64,000 bases of DNA from Nomia melanderi (GCF_051020985.1 NC_135001.1:23553896-23617895); one strand, 5' to 3'; counted from the stretch's first letter, positions 37,085-46,194 are shown. Numbers and translations: made by a program. The notes: a model not told the origin generated them from the sequence alone.

Positions 37085-40000
37085 TTCCGTGACATCACCG
37101 TTCTCGGGAGAACTGCCTCCAGTCACCCGCGACGCTCTGTCCTTGTCGCTCGAGAGGAACGATCGCAGCCACGGTGCCGACCCTACTTTTCCCGTTTCGG
37201 GTGGCGTCCCGTTCATACCTCGGAACGGGGCTGGCGAACATCGCGGGTGATTCGGAGCGCAATCGGAATGATATGCGATTTCTCGACCACCGATACGAGT
37301 GCCGATCACCATTCTCAGGGTGATCATCGATTCGTTCGCTAGTTTCTTGTAAAGTGGTTGCTTCTCGATGGTTTCGACGGTAAGGGATGCAACTTGTCCA
37401 ACACGGTTGGAAATTAGTATTGGACGGAAATCTGAATGGTTAAGTAATTCGCTCGGTTGAGGTATCGAACGTGTTTTCGGTTATTTTAAGAACATTATTA
37501 ACTCCTGAGTATCGCTTTTGGTTTCAGTTTCAACGGACGATTCGTGACGCGATACCTGCCGTCCTACCGGTCCATTATTCCACAATGAACGATACAGGTA
37601 TCGTAGACGGTAAACCCAACCGTGAATCTCCTACGGTAAGTACCGTGGAGTACAGTGCATAGCGACACACCGGTTATTTGACATTGCCAACCCACTATAT
37701 CCGACAGGGCTTTAAATAAACGTTTACATCATTTGTTCCTATGAATATGTAAACCACGAGAACTGTAAACTAATAAACGCTCTTACAAGAATGTCGTTCT
37801 AATTGCGAAAAGTTCGTAGCGCGGAACGTGCCAAAACAGATCTCCCAAACGACTCCCCCAGAACATCACCTGCAAAAACGTTACGTAAAACGGGCAAGCA
37901 GGCTTACCGTCAATAATGAGCATTTTCTCCTCGCAGAACAAGTCATCCTGCTCCGTTCGTTCCCTCTTCAACTTTGCGCCTGAAACAAACAGAAGCGACG
38001 ACGTTAGAGAAACCCAGCCGAACAGTTTGGGGACGCGTGGACTGGCAAAAACGAGAAAGAACCACCCCACGCGCTCGATACCCTAAACGAAAATTCCTGG
38101 CATCTCGGTGCGCGCGCGATGTCACCGGCGAACGCAACAGCCGCGTGTTGCCACGCGGAGGGAAAGGGAAAGAAAGAGAGCGAGCGGTAAGTGGCGCCGG
38201 GAGGCATCGACGCGCAACACGTCACCGTTCTCTCATTGTGTCTTCCCCGCGCAGCATCCCTTCGCGGCGGGCAGGATCCGTCCGCGGATTTCCTTGGACG
38301 CATCTCGGCCCGTGTATGGACGGCTGAATCCACAGGTCGATAAGGTATGAAAAATTGAAAGAGGCGCGCCTCCACGTGCCACGCCGGTGGGGATAGGAAA
38401 GGGTATTCCCCTAGGTCAGCAGGGTGAGCGGTGACGAGGACGGGGAGTGGGGCGGGCGGCCACGAACAAACCGGGAAGCATCGCGTCGCCTCTTCTCCGT
38501 TTCTCTCGCACCCAGCGACTTCGGGTCAGCCGAGGATTCGGCAACGTCGCGATTGATCAGGACGCCACGCGGCCGGACACTCGTGGTGGGGGAGTTTGCC
38601 GGGGACAAGACGCATGCGCACTCGGGCAGGCTCATTTGCCCGCGTGCTTGCCCGCCGCTACAGTCCGCTCCGCGTCGCTTTCTTCTTATTTACAACCGTT
38701 CCCAGAGTCCGCTGCTCTCCGCGCACTCGGAATCCGATCGCGATTACGGTCGTACCTCGAGTCGATCGTTCCTTCGAGTGCACTCTTTCCAGGAGAATCA
38801 AGAGCAATTCGTTCGTTCTCGAATATACCCCCGAGGGTTACCGCGTTCGCGTTTCGGTCTCTCCGCTTTCCATTCGCCAGCGTTGCGCACGCTGTTACGA
38901 GGTAGCTGGCCCGTCCCGGTGCGCGTGCGCGTGCGCGCGCGTCTCTAGCCGGTATAACGAACATCTTGACAGTGACGGCGAGTAGGTTTTACGAACGCCC
39001 CTATACGGGTTACGGAACAGTGTACAGCGTAGTAACTGATGCTGTGCGCGGTAGGAGTGGTTGCGGACGGCAGCGGTCGATCGCACGCGCCTAGATTTCT
39101 CGAATAGTCAAGCCGCGCGCGACACGATACGACTCGACACGACTCGACACGACTCGACACGACTCGACTCGACTCGATTCGACTCGACGCGGACACTCGG
39201 TTTCGACGGCGATGAGAACCGTTGAAATGCACGTGACTCTTCCGGACATTTTACGTACGTGTACCGACACGATACGATCGCCGATACTGCTTTCTCGGGC
39301 GAATCGATAGGGATCGAGATTAGTAAACGGCAGATAAGGTGTACAGAGGGAAAGATGGCAAACCGTCGCTACGAAATTCGCGCTCGAAAGCTTGAATAAA
39401 TTAAGGCGGGCGAAAACAATGGAGGATTCGGAACGACGGTCGAACGGCCGCGCCGGGGAGCCGTGTGCGCGCGCGTTATGAAGTTGTAAAACGGAATTGT
39501 AAAGCATCGTTTAAGTACACGATAGACAGACTGGAATTATCGTTTAACGCGCGTTCCCTGTTATATCACGCACCGGCCGTGCCGGAGAACACGCGCAGCG
39601 CGGTAACGGACCGGATGCACGGAGATAGGGAGCGAATTACAACGTTTAAATCATCCGTGTTACGATCGGGCTGGCTCCCGTGCAAGACCGGTAGTCGGTT
39701 TTCGACCGAGCAATATATGTCGCCGTCTCGACGGGAGTCTGGACACCGCTGTAATTTCAAACGCTGCCCTAAGCGTTCTCGTTGCGAAACGCCAGGGCAA
39801 ACAGATATTTTCGTTCTACTGATTTCTTTTTTTCGCGATTATTAACAACGGATGCTTCTTTGACGAGCTGTTAAAGGAATTCATTTGGGAACACGCAAAC
39901 TGAATTGCGAGGCAATTCAAGTCGATAGATGCACTCTTGAAGATAGGAACTTCGAAGGGGCGATTTCAGTGCTCGGTAGCTCTAGTCTTAAGCAAGTTTA

Positions 40001-43000
40001 AGGTTGTATTCTTATCAATTCGATACGTTCTTACGCGTTAAATGTAAAAACTGTATTACCAAAGATCATTAAATAAAATCAAGGATGAGAAGAGTTACAT
40101 GGGAAAACGAAGTATCCACGAATATCACCGAGATTCAACGTCGCCTTCGAATGCAACGTGCACTCGCGCCGAAGGATGCTCGACGAAGGGATCGACAATA
40201 TTTTGAAATTCTCCCGGAAAGGCCCAGGAAGGTAAAACGGAGAAACGCGTTTCCATGTATTCGTGGATACCTCGTCACGCCTGGAGAGGCGTGACCGTGA
40301 AAACCTAGAATCGATCTTCCGATAAGTATATATTCACCTTCATTTAAGGTTTCATTGCGACCTACGAGGAGAACAGGCGGCCTTTCCCGATCGCGTTCCG
40401 CGGTTGCGAAACGGACGGTTGGGAAAAATCGAACCGTCGAAAGGAAACCCGCGACGGATGTCAACATTCAATCTCGCATTCCAGAAGTTCAATTATCGCA
40501 GGCACCGGAACGGAATTCGTCACCGGTCGGCCGAACGCGAAGGCACCGTGTGGATGCCCGTGCAAAGTGGCATAGATAATTGAACGCGTATTCGATACGC
40601 GTTTGCCGGCTCACCTGACACGTTCATTCGGGCACGCGTCGACGCGCACGAACCAACGAAACGGGAAGATCGATCTGACCTGTATCGCATGCATTTTTTT
40701 CGCCTGCCGACCTGCGCCTGCCTGCCAGCCTGCCTGCCTTCCTTCCTTCCGCGGACGTACAATGCACCTCGTATGGTTATCTACTACGTGGTTGGCCCTA
40801 TTCCTCCCACCGTCCCGCTCGCCCTTCCCACCACGGACTCTCGGCGTCCGCTAGCTTCGCTCGCCGCGCGCGGCCGGGCCGGAGCGCCGCGCAACAATCG
40901 CGCCGGTCGTGACGACGAACCACGCGATAAATCGGATACACGCGGCGACAGCCATCGAGAGGGATCGGCGGCGCAACACCGAAACGCCGGGGAACAAGGA
41001 CAGGGGTGGGGGGCGGGGACACACCGTTCAACGGAGGAGGGCGACGGGAGGGGAGAAAGAAACAGGCGTGCACGGCAGAGAGACGCGGAAATAAAAAGAG
41101 AAAGAGCGGGCGCGCGAGTGCGCTGGCGAGCATAATGCTCGTGTGCGAGTAGGTGGCGCGCTCGTGAATGAAGCACAAAAGCTGCCCGTAGTTTCTAGAG
41201 TCAGTGACCGGGGTACCACGGTTTCCCCCACTTGCCGGCCTCTCGGTATCCAGGTTCGTTCCTACCATCGTCAACCGTAGCACCACGGTCACCAGCGTTA
41301 CCCCTCCAAAAAGCGGTATCGCGTACCCTCCCCGCCCACTCCTCTCTTCTAATCATCGCGATCTCTGCCTACCCTACTCCCTCCAGCCCTGCCATCTCAC
41401 CGGTTACCCTGCCACTTCATTTCCTCTCATTCCTCCGCTAGCCGATCGGCCGACGCTGGTACCCTTCTTCCTCGGTACTCCCACCCGACTTCCGCCGCCC
41501 TTCGATGTCTCCTTTGCCTTTATACGTTCCTAGTCACGTCTCTGTACGCGCACGTTGGCTAGAAGACTCGTTTCAGGTTATATCGTCGGGTGAGCGACAC
41601 GCTGGAGGGGATCGTGGAGGAGGAGGTGGAGGGGGTGGAGCGTCAGGATGCATATGGTCCTCTAAATCGTGCTTGCTTTCTCGTCCCCCCACACGCCCCT
41701 ACCGTTTTACCTTCTCTTGACTTTTCAACCTTCCATCTCCATCAGACTCGTAAACACTTCACTTGTCTCGTCGATCGAGATACACTTTCACGCCTCGATA
41801 TTACGGATTCACTGCCCCCTATCCCAGTTTTTAACGGTATCAACCGACGATGTCTGATCTCGGTGGACAGGCGACTTTGAATCCGCTCGGGATCAGACTT
41901 GAATATGTTTCACGCTGTCGGTTGAAGCTTCTCTATTACAGACCCTCTGCGTTGTCGTATCTGCGTGTAATTTACTTTTGCCAGTTTCTTTTCCGTCTCG
42001 TTACTCCAGTCGTTTCGCGTCGCGAATGTTCAGTACACGCGAGAACATCTATGAAAAGACGCGGAGATCTTTGTCGCGGTATCGCGCTAGCCGTTACCGG
42101 TTCACCTCGACAATGATCGTACAACTGGCAATCACCGGAGCCGGGTCGTTCCACGGGTTCTTTCTTTTTTTCGAGAAGGTTATCGTGCCGATCGTTCGGC
42201 TAGCGAAGTCGACGCAGGCCTAGAACGAGAGAGAGAGACCGATGGAGCGGTGGCGTGCCGGTCACCACGTTTCGTGCCCGAGAAACTCTTTCGCGAGCGT
42301 TTCCAACTGGCTTCGCGAGATCGGCCGGTTGTGTCGTTGACCTGAGAAAACGCGGCGAGTCAAAAGGGCGCGATTAAATGACCCGGCGCGTGGTCAACTT
42401 GGAAATTGAATCGCGAGCCCCGCCGGCGATGATTTCGAGAAAACAATGGGCGCGATTTTTCAGCGCGATAACTGGGTCAAGTTGATGGATCGCCGGGGGA
42501 ACGTCTACGCGTGCACTTTCGAACGCTACCGTTGCGGAACTTTTCGCGATTCGTCCCGTAAACGATCGCCGCGCGCGTTTGAGAGTCACTGCCGCGAGGG
42601 AAATCATACCTAATTTGGAGGCGGTGAACGCGTGGGTCATCGCGTGCTGTTCACATGTACATTGCAGTGCTTCTCAATTCCGCGGGGAATAATCGAATTC
42701 TTCCGATTCTCGCCACCGAAGCGCGTGTCTCTTTAATGAGAAATATTTCACGACGATATTTACGGTCTCCGTAATTTCGCCTCTCGAGCTGTGCGAAATT
42801 GTTTCTACGGTCCAACCGATATTTCGACGAGGTGCACGCAGAAGGCGTCTGCTTCGAACTTATCAATTGATACTGCGAAACGCAATCGGCTAACAAACGG
42901 ATAACTTTCTCGATTAAGCCAGATACTGTATCAATACACTAATTATAATAATCGTTGCGAAATGACGCGAACAATTTATTCTTTCTTTTAATTTGATTTA

Positions 43001-43660
43001 CTCGGTACAACTCGTCTATTGCTTTCTAGCAATAACAAAGACACTCGGTAGTAGACATTGAATGGCCAAAAAGAAAAAAAAAGAAAAATAGAAAAAGAGA
43101 CTTGGAAGAATAAAATGAGTTGCACCGATAAAGAAATGCGTTAATAAACATTTGAAACGAAACGAGCGCGTCAGCTAACAAGTGTTTCGAAAGTCACCGC
43201 CGTGCCGAGCGCGCGCGCTGGTTAGTGGAAGATTCGGAACATGGCAATCCGGTGCATTAAGCTATTCTACGTGCTGAAACATATATCGCGGACGCGAACG
43301 GGTGACCGAAAAGTGGCGCGTGGTACTCACCACGTGGCTCGTTCGAGTTGTGATGGTTGGAGTGGGGGGCAACGACGAGCGGATGATCGGAGGAGGAGGA
43401 CGAGCTGCTGGCCAGGCGTTCCCTCTTCTTCTCCTGCTGCTCGACGAACCGTGCCGCTTCCAGCAGCGTTTCCAGGCTCATCCTGACGTTGCCGGGCCGC
43501 TGCTCCACGACTGTTTCCCTTTAAGATCCTTCGGGAGATTGAGACTCTGCGATCGGACTGCCGATCCCCGTCACCGACTCGCGAGGACGAAGAAGTCGAG
43601 AGCCCGTTCTTGCGTCTCAACCCTCCTCTTTTTCTGCTGCTGCCAGCCGCCGGTGGCAAT
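8830..43660 (-). CDS. Mnt: Max-binding protein MNT (bHLH-zipper transcriptional repressor), whole gene
   Basis: Mnt proteins pair with Max, bind CACGTG E-boxes and recruit Sin3 co-repressor, opposing Myc in the nucleus. Coding exons: 43481-43331, 37979-37908, 25174-24694, 22501-22333, 14271-14088, 13515-13253, 12032-11540 and 9233-8830, with an alternative first coding exon at 34985-34730. Codon phases match at every join, giving about 738 residues. Order of parts: Sin3-interaction helix (residues 1-14, METLLEAARF-like), basic linker, Gln/Pro tract (117-185), eight His (186-193), bHLH (about 243-291), zipper (292-325), then a Ser/Thr/Pro-rich C-terminus with a degenerate repeat (about 493-602). 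The basic region has His247, Glu251 and Arg255, the class B arrangement used to read CACGTG. Introns reach 9.6 kb. The family call is firm. Exon boundaries are inferred without transcripts. Confidence 0.9.
9963..10016 (-). repeat. tRNA-derived (SINE-like) pol III promoter segment
   Basis: On the minus strand, AGGCACAGTTGG (10016-10005) matches the tRNA A box in 11 of 12 positions and GGTTCGAGTCC (9973-9963) is a perfect B box. They are 31 bases apart, as in a tRNA. The T-stem does not pair (only GG with CC), so it is not a working tRNA and looks like a SINE head or tRNA pseudogene. A TGG/GTGG-rich stretch lies beside it at 9945-9962. Confidence 0.6.
11095..11296. mobile_element. TTAA-flanked MITE, family 2 (CCCTTTGTGGACGAATGTCGAC type)
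   Basis: Begins TTAA/CCCATTGCGGACGAATG and ends CTTCGTCCGCAAAGG followed by TTTAA, so the ends form an inverted repeat. The interior (GTCGACATTT, CATATTTGGA, ACTAAGTTGCAA) is shared with the copies at 16356 and 20060. No coding capacity. TTAA flanks and CCC starts suggest piggyBac-type mobilisation. Confidence 0.65.
11540..12032 (-). CDS. Mnt: Mnt exon with degenerate RPLxLAVQSS repeats
   Basis: This encodes residues 441-604. After a Gln/His/Leu-rich start it contains about eight tandem units of 12-16 residues between residues 493 and 602, of the type SRPLTLAVQNSSDQ, DRPLALAVQSSAND and GRPLVLAAHSPALN. Acceptor AATTTCAG, donor GTGAGTAG at 11539-11532, one base left over, matching the last exon. 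The function of the repeat is unknown. Confidence 0.85.
12033..13252. other. Mnt intron between exons ending 13253 and starting 12032
   Basis: A 1.2 kb intron, AT-rich, with one tRNA-derived segment (12640-12698). No other feature seen. Confidence 0.7.
12640..12698 (-). repeat. tRNA-derived (SINE-like) segment
   Basis: On the minus strand, CTGGG-TTCGAAT-CCCGG forms a perfect five-pair T arm with a seven-base loop (12656-12640), including a perfect B box. An A-box-like CAGCTCCATTGG lies 34 bases upstream. The predicted acceptor strands do not pair, so this is a tRNA relic or SINE head and not a gene. Confidence 0.6.
13253..13515 (-). CDS. Mnt: Mnt exon, Ser/Thr/Pro-rich segment
   Basis: This encodes residues 354-440, beginning NMEVDVTGLARGG (a short acidic motif seen after the zipper in Mnt proteins) and then Ser/Thr/Ala/Pro-rich sequence ending SPGTPTPSIPTPAQ. 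Acceptor TTTCAG, donor GTAAAT. The split Glu codon joins correctly with the zipper exon. Low-complexity and probably disordered. Confidence 0.85.
13621..13837. mobile_element. TTAA-flanked MITE, family 1, copy a (217 bp)
   Basis: TTAA at 13617-13620 and 13838-13841 flank an element that starts CCCTTAGCACTACGG and ends GAGTTCTAAGGG. The interior (TAATCTATCAGCAACT, GGTGCAATATTGGAGCC) is shared with 29914-30145, 60716-60927 and the fragment ending 59438. Noncoding. It lies in the Mnt intron directly below the zipper exon. Confidence 0.8.
14088..14271 (-). CDS. Mnt: Mnt exon coding the leucine zipper
   Basis: This encodes residues 292-352. It continues helix 2 directly into a coiled coil, VLRKRERDYEHEMENLAREK and onward. 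Hydrophobic heptad positions include L293, Y300, L307, A314 and L321. The sequence EYEHEMERLAREKIA-like is typical of Mnt. The zipper has its own exon, separated from bHLH by an 8 kb intron, so skipping it would make a protein unable to pair with Max. Acceptor GTTGCAG, donor GTGAGT. Confidence 0.93.
16356..16522. mobile_element. TTAA-flanked MITE, family 2, truncated copy
   Basis: The left end TTAA/CCCTTTGGGGACGAACGTCGAC matches the family. The right end is missing: the copy stops after GTAGGTTTCG, close to the TTAA where a different element (16527-16745) starts. Confidence 0.65.
16527..16745. mobile_element. TTAA-flanked MITE, CCCCTTG type (219 bp)
   Basis: Flanked by TTAA (16523-16526) and TAAA. 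Ends CCCCTTGCTTTGAT and ATCAAGGGG form an imperfect inverted repeat. AT-rich, noncoding interior. Confidence 0.55.
18031..18274. mobile_element. TTAA-flanked MITE, family 3 (244 bp) with long inverted ends
   Basis: TTAA on both sides (18027-18030 and 18275-18278). The left end CCCCTTCGGTCGTGTCCTCG and the reverse complement of the right end CCCTTTCGGTCATGGCGTC match over about 30 bases, through a TATAAGGA motif. Noncoding. Only one copy in the window. Confidence 0.75.
20060..20233. mobile_element. TTAA-flanked MITE, family 2, inverted full copy (174 bp)
   Basis: TTAA flanks at 20056-20059 and 20234-20237. Ends CCCTTCGTGGAAG and CGTCCACAAAGGG are inverted repeats. The interior matches the 11095 and 16356 copies in the opposite orientation. 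Confidence 0.75.
22333..22501 (-). CDS. Mnt: Mnt exon coding the basic helix-loop-helix domain
   Basis: This encodes residues 236-291. GTREVHNKLEKNRRAHLKEC is the near-invariant Mnt basic region and helix 1. A loop (PSQDEKKSS) and helix 2 (NLSILHAAIKHIQ) follow. His247, Glu251 and Arg255 sit at the E-box contact positions. Acceptor TATTCTAG, donor GTACGT, phase 0 at the 3' end. This exon is the main evidence for calling the gene Mnt rather than another Max partner. Confidence 0.95.
22502..24693. other. Mnt intron between the polyQ and bHLH exons
   Basis: A 2.2 kb intron. One MITE at 24054-24268. A GC-rich stretch with CACGTG sites lies near 23.6 kb. No gene recognised. Confidence 0.65.
24054..24268. 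mobile_element. TTAA-flanked MITE, family 4 (215 bp)
   Basis: Starts TTAA/CCCTTTGCGCTGAGAGG and ends TTCTGAGCGCAAAGGG/TTAG. The ends are inverted repeats over about 16 bases. Noncoding, single copy in the window. Confidence 0.7.
24694..25174 (-). CDS. Mnt: Mnt exon coding the Gln/Pro and His tracts
   Basis: This encodes residues 76-234. It opens with an acidic start (EEEPLENN), has a His cluster, then about 69 residues of Gln broken by Pro pairs, eight consecutive His, an Asn/His-rich stretch, and a less repetitive end containing NLVVDLEPNHDNKK. The tract is a CAG/CAA (plus-strand CTG/TTG) repeat. The mixture of codons suggests it is older and more stable than a pure CAG run. Acceptor TTTTTCAG, donor GTGAGC, two bases left over. 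Tract length is likely to vary between individuals. Confidence 0.88.
24840..25052. repeat. CTG/TTG trinucleotide repeat (polyQ-coding on minus strand)
   Basis: An interrupted trinucleotide repeat inside the Mnt exon. On the minus strand it reads CAG/CAA with CCA/CCG interruptions and a CAC run at the 24.84 kb end. Confidence 0.9.
25175..34729. other. Mnt 9.6 kb intron
   Basis: No exon recognised. Contains one family 1 MITE (29914-30145) and an old degenerate inverted sequence near 26470-26660 ending in GGGTTAA. The open frames around 31.2-31.8 kb overlap on both strands and look like products of CpG-rich sequence. Confidence 0.65.
29914..30145. mobile_element. TTAA-flanked MITE, family 1, copy b (232 bp)
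   Basis: TTAA flanks at 29910-29913 and 30146-30149. Starts CCCTTAGCACTCCAGG and ends GAGTTCAAAGGG. Interior close to copy a throughout. Noncoding. Confidence 0.82.
34730..34985 (-). CDS. Mnt: Mnt alternative first coding exon lacking the Sin3-interaction domain
   Basis: An open frame starts at an ATG in good context (AACATGG) and codes for 85 residues, beginning MGVLLVSDGTVAVQPRMNL and ending in an unusual PPPPKKKWIRHYLL segment. It stops at a strong GTGAGC donor leaving one base. That base completes the first codon of the polyQ exon at 25174 (G plus AG gives Glu). No acceptor with the phase needed to follow the 37908 exon is visible, so it reads as an alternative start rather than an internal exon. 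A TATA box lies about 140 bases upstream. The protein from this start would keep bHLH-zipper and lose the SID helix. Ala/Pro-rich and Asn-rich patches are present. No domain of known function is recognised. Confidence 0.62.
35121..35127 (-). promoter_or_regulatory. TATA box for the alternative Mnt first exon
   Basis: The minus strand reads CCCTATATAG in GC-rich surroundings, so an AT-only heptamer stands out. It is about 140 bases upstream of the ATG at 34985. Initiation 25-30 bases below it would give a 5' UTR of roughly 110 bases. Supports an internal promoter. Confidence 0.5.
37052..37081. repeat. (CCG)n microsatellite
   Basis: About ten uninterrupted CCG units in a Mnt intron. Confidence 0.9.
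37908..37979 (-). CDS. Mnt: Mnt second coding exon (72 bp)
   Basis: This encodes residues 52-74, a charged stretch reading AKLKRERTEQDDLF then CEEKMLIID. The acceptor is TTTCAG and the donor GTAAGC. It takes two bases in and leaves one base out. That fits the preceding SID exon (leaves G) and the following polyQ exon (needs AG). Skipping it would also keep frame, because 72 is a multiple of three. Confidence 0.78.
37980..43330. other. Mnt 5.4 kb first coding-side intron
   Basis: GC-rich and noncoding as far as can be seen. A decamer minisatellite lies at 39121-39190. A CTGCC/CTTCC-rich patch lies near 40710-40750. Confidence 0.65.
39121..39190. repeat. Decamer minisatellite (GACTCGACAC units)
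   Basis: About seven 10-base units, the first perfect and the last degenerating to GACTC. Intronic. Confidence 0.85.
43331..43660 (-). CDS. Mnt: Mnt exon with 5' UTR and the Sin3-interaction domain start
   Basis: The coding part is 43481-43331, giving residues 1-50 plus one base. The protein starts MSLETLLEAARFVEQQ, the amphipathic Sin3-interaction (SID) helix that defines Mnt/Mad repressors, followed by a Lys/Arg/Glu patch and a seven-serine run. This ATG is chosen because an in-frame TAA lies at 43523-43521 with no other ATG between, and the -3 base is A. The donor is GTGAGT at 43330-43325. On the minus strand a long pyrimidine tract ends in CAG at 43663-43661, so the exon probably begins at 43660 with 179 bases of 5' UTR and at least one noncoding exon lies further upstream. 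Confidence 0.88.
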
Positions 43661-43679
43661 CTGCGCACGAACAAACAGA

Positions 43680-43795
43680 AAAAAAGAAAGGAAAGAAAGA
43701 AAGAACGAGAGAGAGAGAGAGAAAAAGAGAGAGAGATGTAACGATATAATGATACAAAGATACAAAGAAATAAAGAAATAAAGAAATAAAGGAGA
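43680..43795. repeat. GA-rich simple repeats and AAAGAAAT units
   Basis: GAAA and GA runs followed by repeated AAAGAAAT units. On the minus strand the first part is the long pyrimidine tract before the Mnt acceptor, so its length may affect splicing. Confidence 0.75.
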
Positions 43796-44087
43796 AACGA
43801 AATGATCTCGTTTACACGAAAACTACGGCGGTCCGCGGTGTCATTGTCAGTTCGAGGCGGAGTGATGGGCGGGGAAGGTGGGCGAGGGCGGGGGGAGGAG
43901 TGGGAGAAGCGGTAATCCCGTCGGTTCTTAATTCGTCGACCTTGACGAACGCGAGAAGAAAGGTCGTAATAACGTAAATAATCGCGTATTCGATTCTCTC
44001 ACTCGTGTTTCCATCGTGCGGGGAAGACCACTCGATACACTGGTGCGATGGGTCGGGAAGGGGGACGGACGAACGAACGAACGGGTA

Positions 44088-44140
44088 CCACACACACACA
44101 GACACACGCACGCACACATGCACACACACACATACACTCC
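44088..44140. repeat. (CA)n microsatellite
   Basis: CACACA with GA and GC interruptions in the Mnt upstream region. Confidence 0.8.
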
Positions 44141-44415
44141 GATCAACCGTGAGCAGAGAATTCGACACTGATTCGACGTCACGGGAACCGTGAACCCTTT
44201 TATCGTACACCGTTGGAGAAATCGCACATGTCACACACCTCATCTGATTTCCATGGAACGCACGCACTCCGAGAATCTTTCGAGGCAACGCGCCGATCCG
44301 GCGATCGGTCTGTTCATATTTTTTCGAAAAATCTCTGTTATTCGATAATATTATTAGCCCGTTTGAACGGAGCTGCAGACCCGTACAGACACCACCGGTG
44401 TGTCTCTGAATATAC

Positions 44416-44436
44416 GTCACGTGACGTACGCGTGAC
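44416..44436. promoter_or_regulatory. CLEAR-type E-box with adjacent CRE-like half sites
   Basis: GTCACGTGAC (44416-44425) is the palindromic CLEAR/M-box form of CACGTG, known as a target of MITF/TFE and Max-network factors. A second GTGACGTAA lies about 6 bases on. It is about 750 bases upstream of the Mnt 43660 exon. Function is inferred from motif identity only. Confidence 0.4.
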
Positions 44437-45330
44437 GTAACGCAGTCGCGCGGGAAGCTTCATCCCCTCCCCCTCCCGCCCCACCCCTCGCCGGACCGAC
44501 CGATCCACACGTTCCGTGTTCGTAATACCAGACCGGGTTGATGCGCAAGCGCGACGTGCGCTTTCCTGGAGCGCACAGCATTAGCACGCATCTTGAGTTC
44601 CGATCGCTGGAAACGATCTAACAGTCGGGAAAGAAAATAAAACTCGAATGGAGTGGGCAACGGCTATTGTTTACGGCGTACAGAGGTCTATATGCCGCGG
44701 ACGATTTCAAACGACAGGTACTCCTAAGGAAAACCGTTTTGTTGTCTTATCGAAATTTCGATAAAAACGGGATAAAGTTTGATACGCAATGTGCGCCGCG
44801 ATAAACCGGGAACAATGTATTCGGGAGAGTCGGTGGAACGAAAAGATTTGTTCGAATGTTCGCATCGCCGAGGAAACTAATTCCGTTGTTCGAATTGAAA
44901 TCGGTTGTATTTCGGATATCCGTTGGAACTTGAAATTCAACCGAGTGGCAAACAAAATTCGGCGAACGATGAAATCGAGATAGGGGAAAAGTTTGAACCG
45001 GTTCAAACGGTTCTGTGTTTACGGTATTCCTGAACTTGGAAAGATCGAATCGATGGAAACGGCGATTTCGAATCGAGGGAAAATTAGATGTACGTACTTG
45101 GTTGACGAGACATCGTGGTGTTCGAGCGATTACCGTCGTAAGTCGGATTAGTTTCGTCTCGCGATGTACCATCGAAACCAGGCACGAGAGTCGTTACGTG
45201 GCGTTCGTACGCGCAAGAGCGTGTTCGCGAATACACGAGCATGCACAGACCGCTGTATAGGATATCGGGGGCTGCGCAATCCGAGAAATCAGCAAAGAAA
45301 CCGGGCTCGCTCGACAGAGGCGGGAAAGCC

Positions 45331-45370
45331 GAAACGGAGAAACGGAGAAACGGAGAAACGGAGAAACGGG
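45331..45370. repeat. Octamer tandem repeat (GAAACGGA units)
   Basis: About four to five perfect 8-base units ending in GAAACGGGG. Confidence 0.85.
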
Positions 45371-45637
45371 GTTTCGTGGTCGATTTGAAAAACAGATATA
45401 TATCCCGAGCGGTATAATCGCGAGAGCGGACCGCGATCGCGAACGGATGCGATATCGCGTTCGTGGGAGGCGGGATCGCATGGGAAATGAGAAAAATCGA
45501 TGACCGGTGCCGTCACTCGGTAAAGGAAAGGCTGTTTGGAAGAGTATGAAAAGTCAAGAAGCGTGCCGTGCACCGAACGAGCTCCTTAAACTGACAAAGC
45601 GACACACACGTTAGACGGGCGACGCACGCACCGTTGA

Positions 45638-45691
45638 CCAATAGGAGTTGCCGATAACGTGACGTCATAAGTTGAAGTACCGTGCGATTGG
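45638..45691. promoter_or_regulatory. CCAAT - CRE - inverted CCAAT cluster 1
   Basis: CCAAT at 45638-45642, a perfect palindromic CRE (TGACGTCA) at 45660-45667 and ATTGG at 45687-45691. The 20-27 base spacing of NF-Y and CREB/ATF sites is a common core promoter layout in animals. Confidence 0.45.
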
Positions 45692-46148
45692 CTGGGTCTA
45701 TTATGGCACGGAAAACACGCCACGCAACCACCTATACACATGTTAATTAAATAGGCGATAGTCCTGTCGAGATAATGCTCCGCGAAGACGTTTCGACGGG
45801 TGTGGTAACGCGGAAAACCCATAGAAACCAGCCGGGGACTTACGGCGACACCGCAACTGTATTTCGGTCACAATGGAAACACGCTGGAACCCACTTTCAC
45901 GGTGGAAATCAATTTCTCGCGAGGCTTTTTGCGGTATTTACGCTGTCAAATGTCCGACACATGCGGAATTCACAGGGCGTCCGTGAGTTTTCGAACAGCG
46001 GACGATCTCGCGATGTTTCACAGCATACGACGGTTATAACCTGATCGATCTAGCGCGTGGCAGAAACATTTTACAAGTGCTAACCACTGCGCATCAACAG
46101 CCATGCTTGCTTGGCCACGATTCACGTGTCTGGGATCCGAGGTACAGA

Positions 46149-46194
46149 CCAATCAAACAACAGTTCGTGACGTCACCTGGCTGTATCGACCAAT
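46149..46194. promoter_or_regulatory. CCAAT - CRE - CCAAT cluster 2
   Basis: CCAAT at 46149-46153, TGACGTCA at 46168-46175 and CCAAT at 46190-46194. It has the same parts and nearly the same spacing as the cluster 500 bases below. A minus-strand start just below it would allow a noncoding exon ending at the GTAAGT donor at 45843. Confidence 0.45.

Larger units (their letters stand above)
34986..37907. other. GC-rich Mnt intron containing the alternative promoter
   Basis: 2.9 kb, strongly GC- and CpG-rich. Holds the TATA box for the alternative exon, short CGCACGC and GTCGC tandem units at 35020-35070 and a (CCG)n run at 37052-37081. Long open frames here occur on both strands and reflect composition. 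Confidence 0.6.

Noticed and set aside
37908..37979. Exon 34985-34730 placed as an internal exon after this one.
   Set aside because: The required two-base-in acceptor is absent above 34985; the available AGs give the wrong phase.
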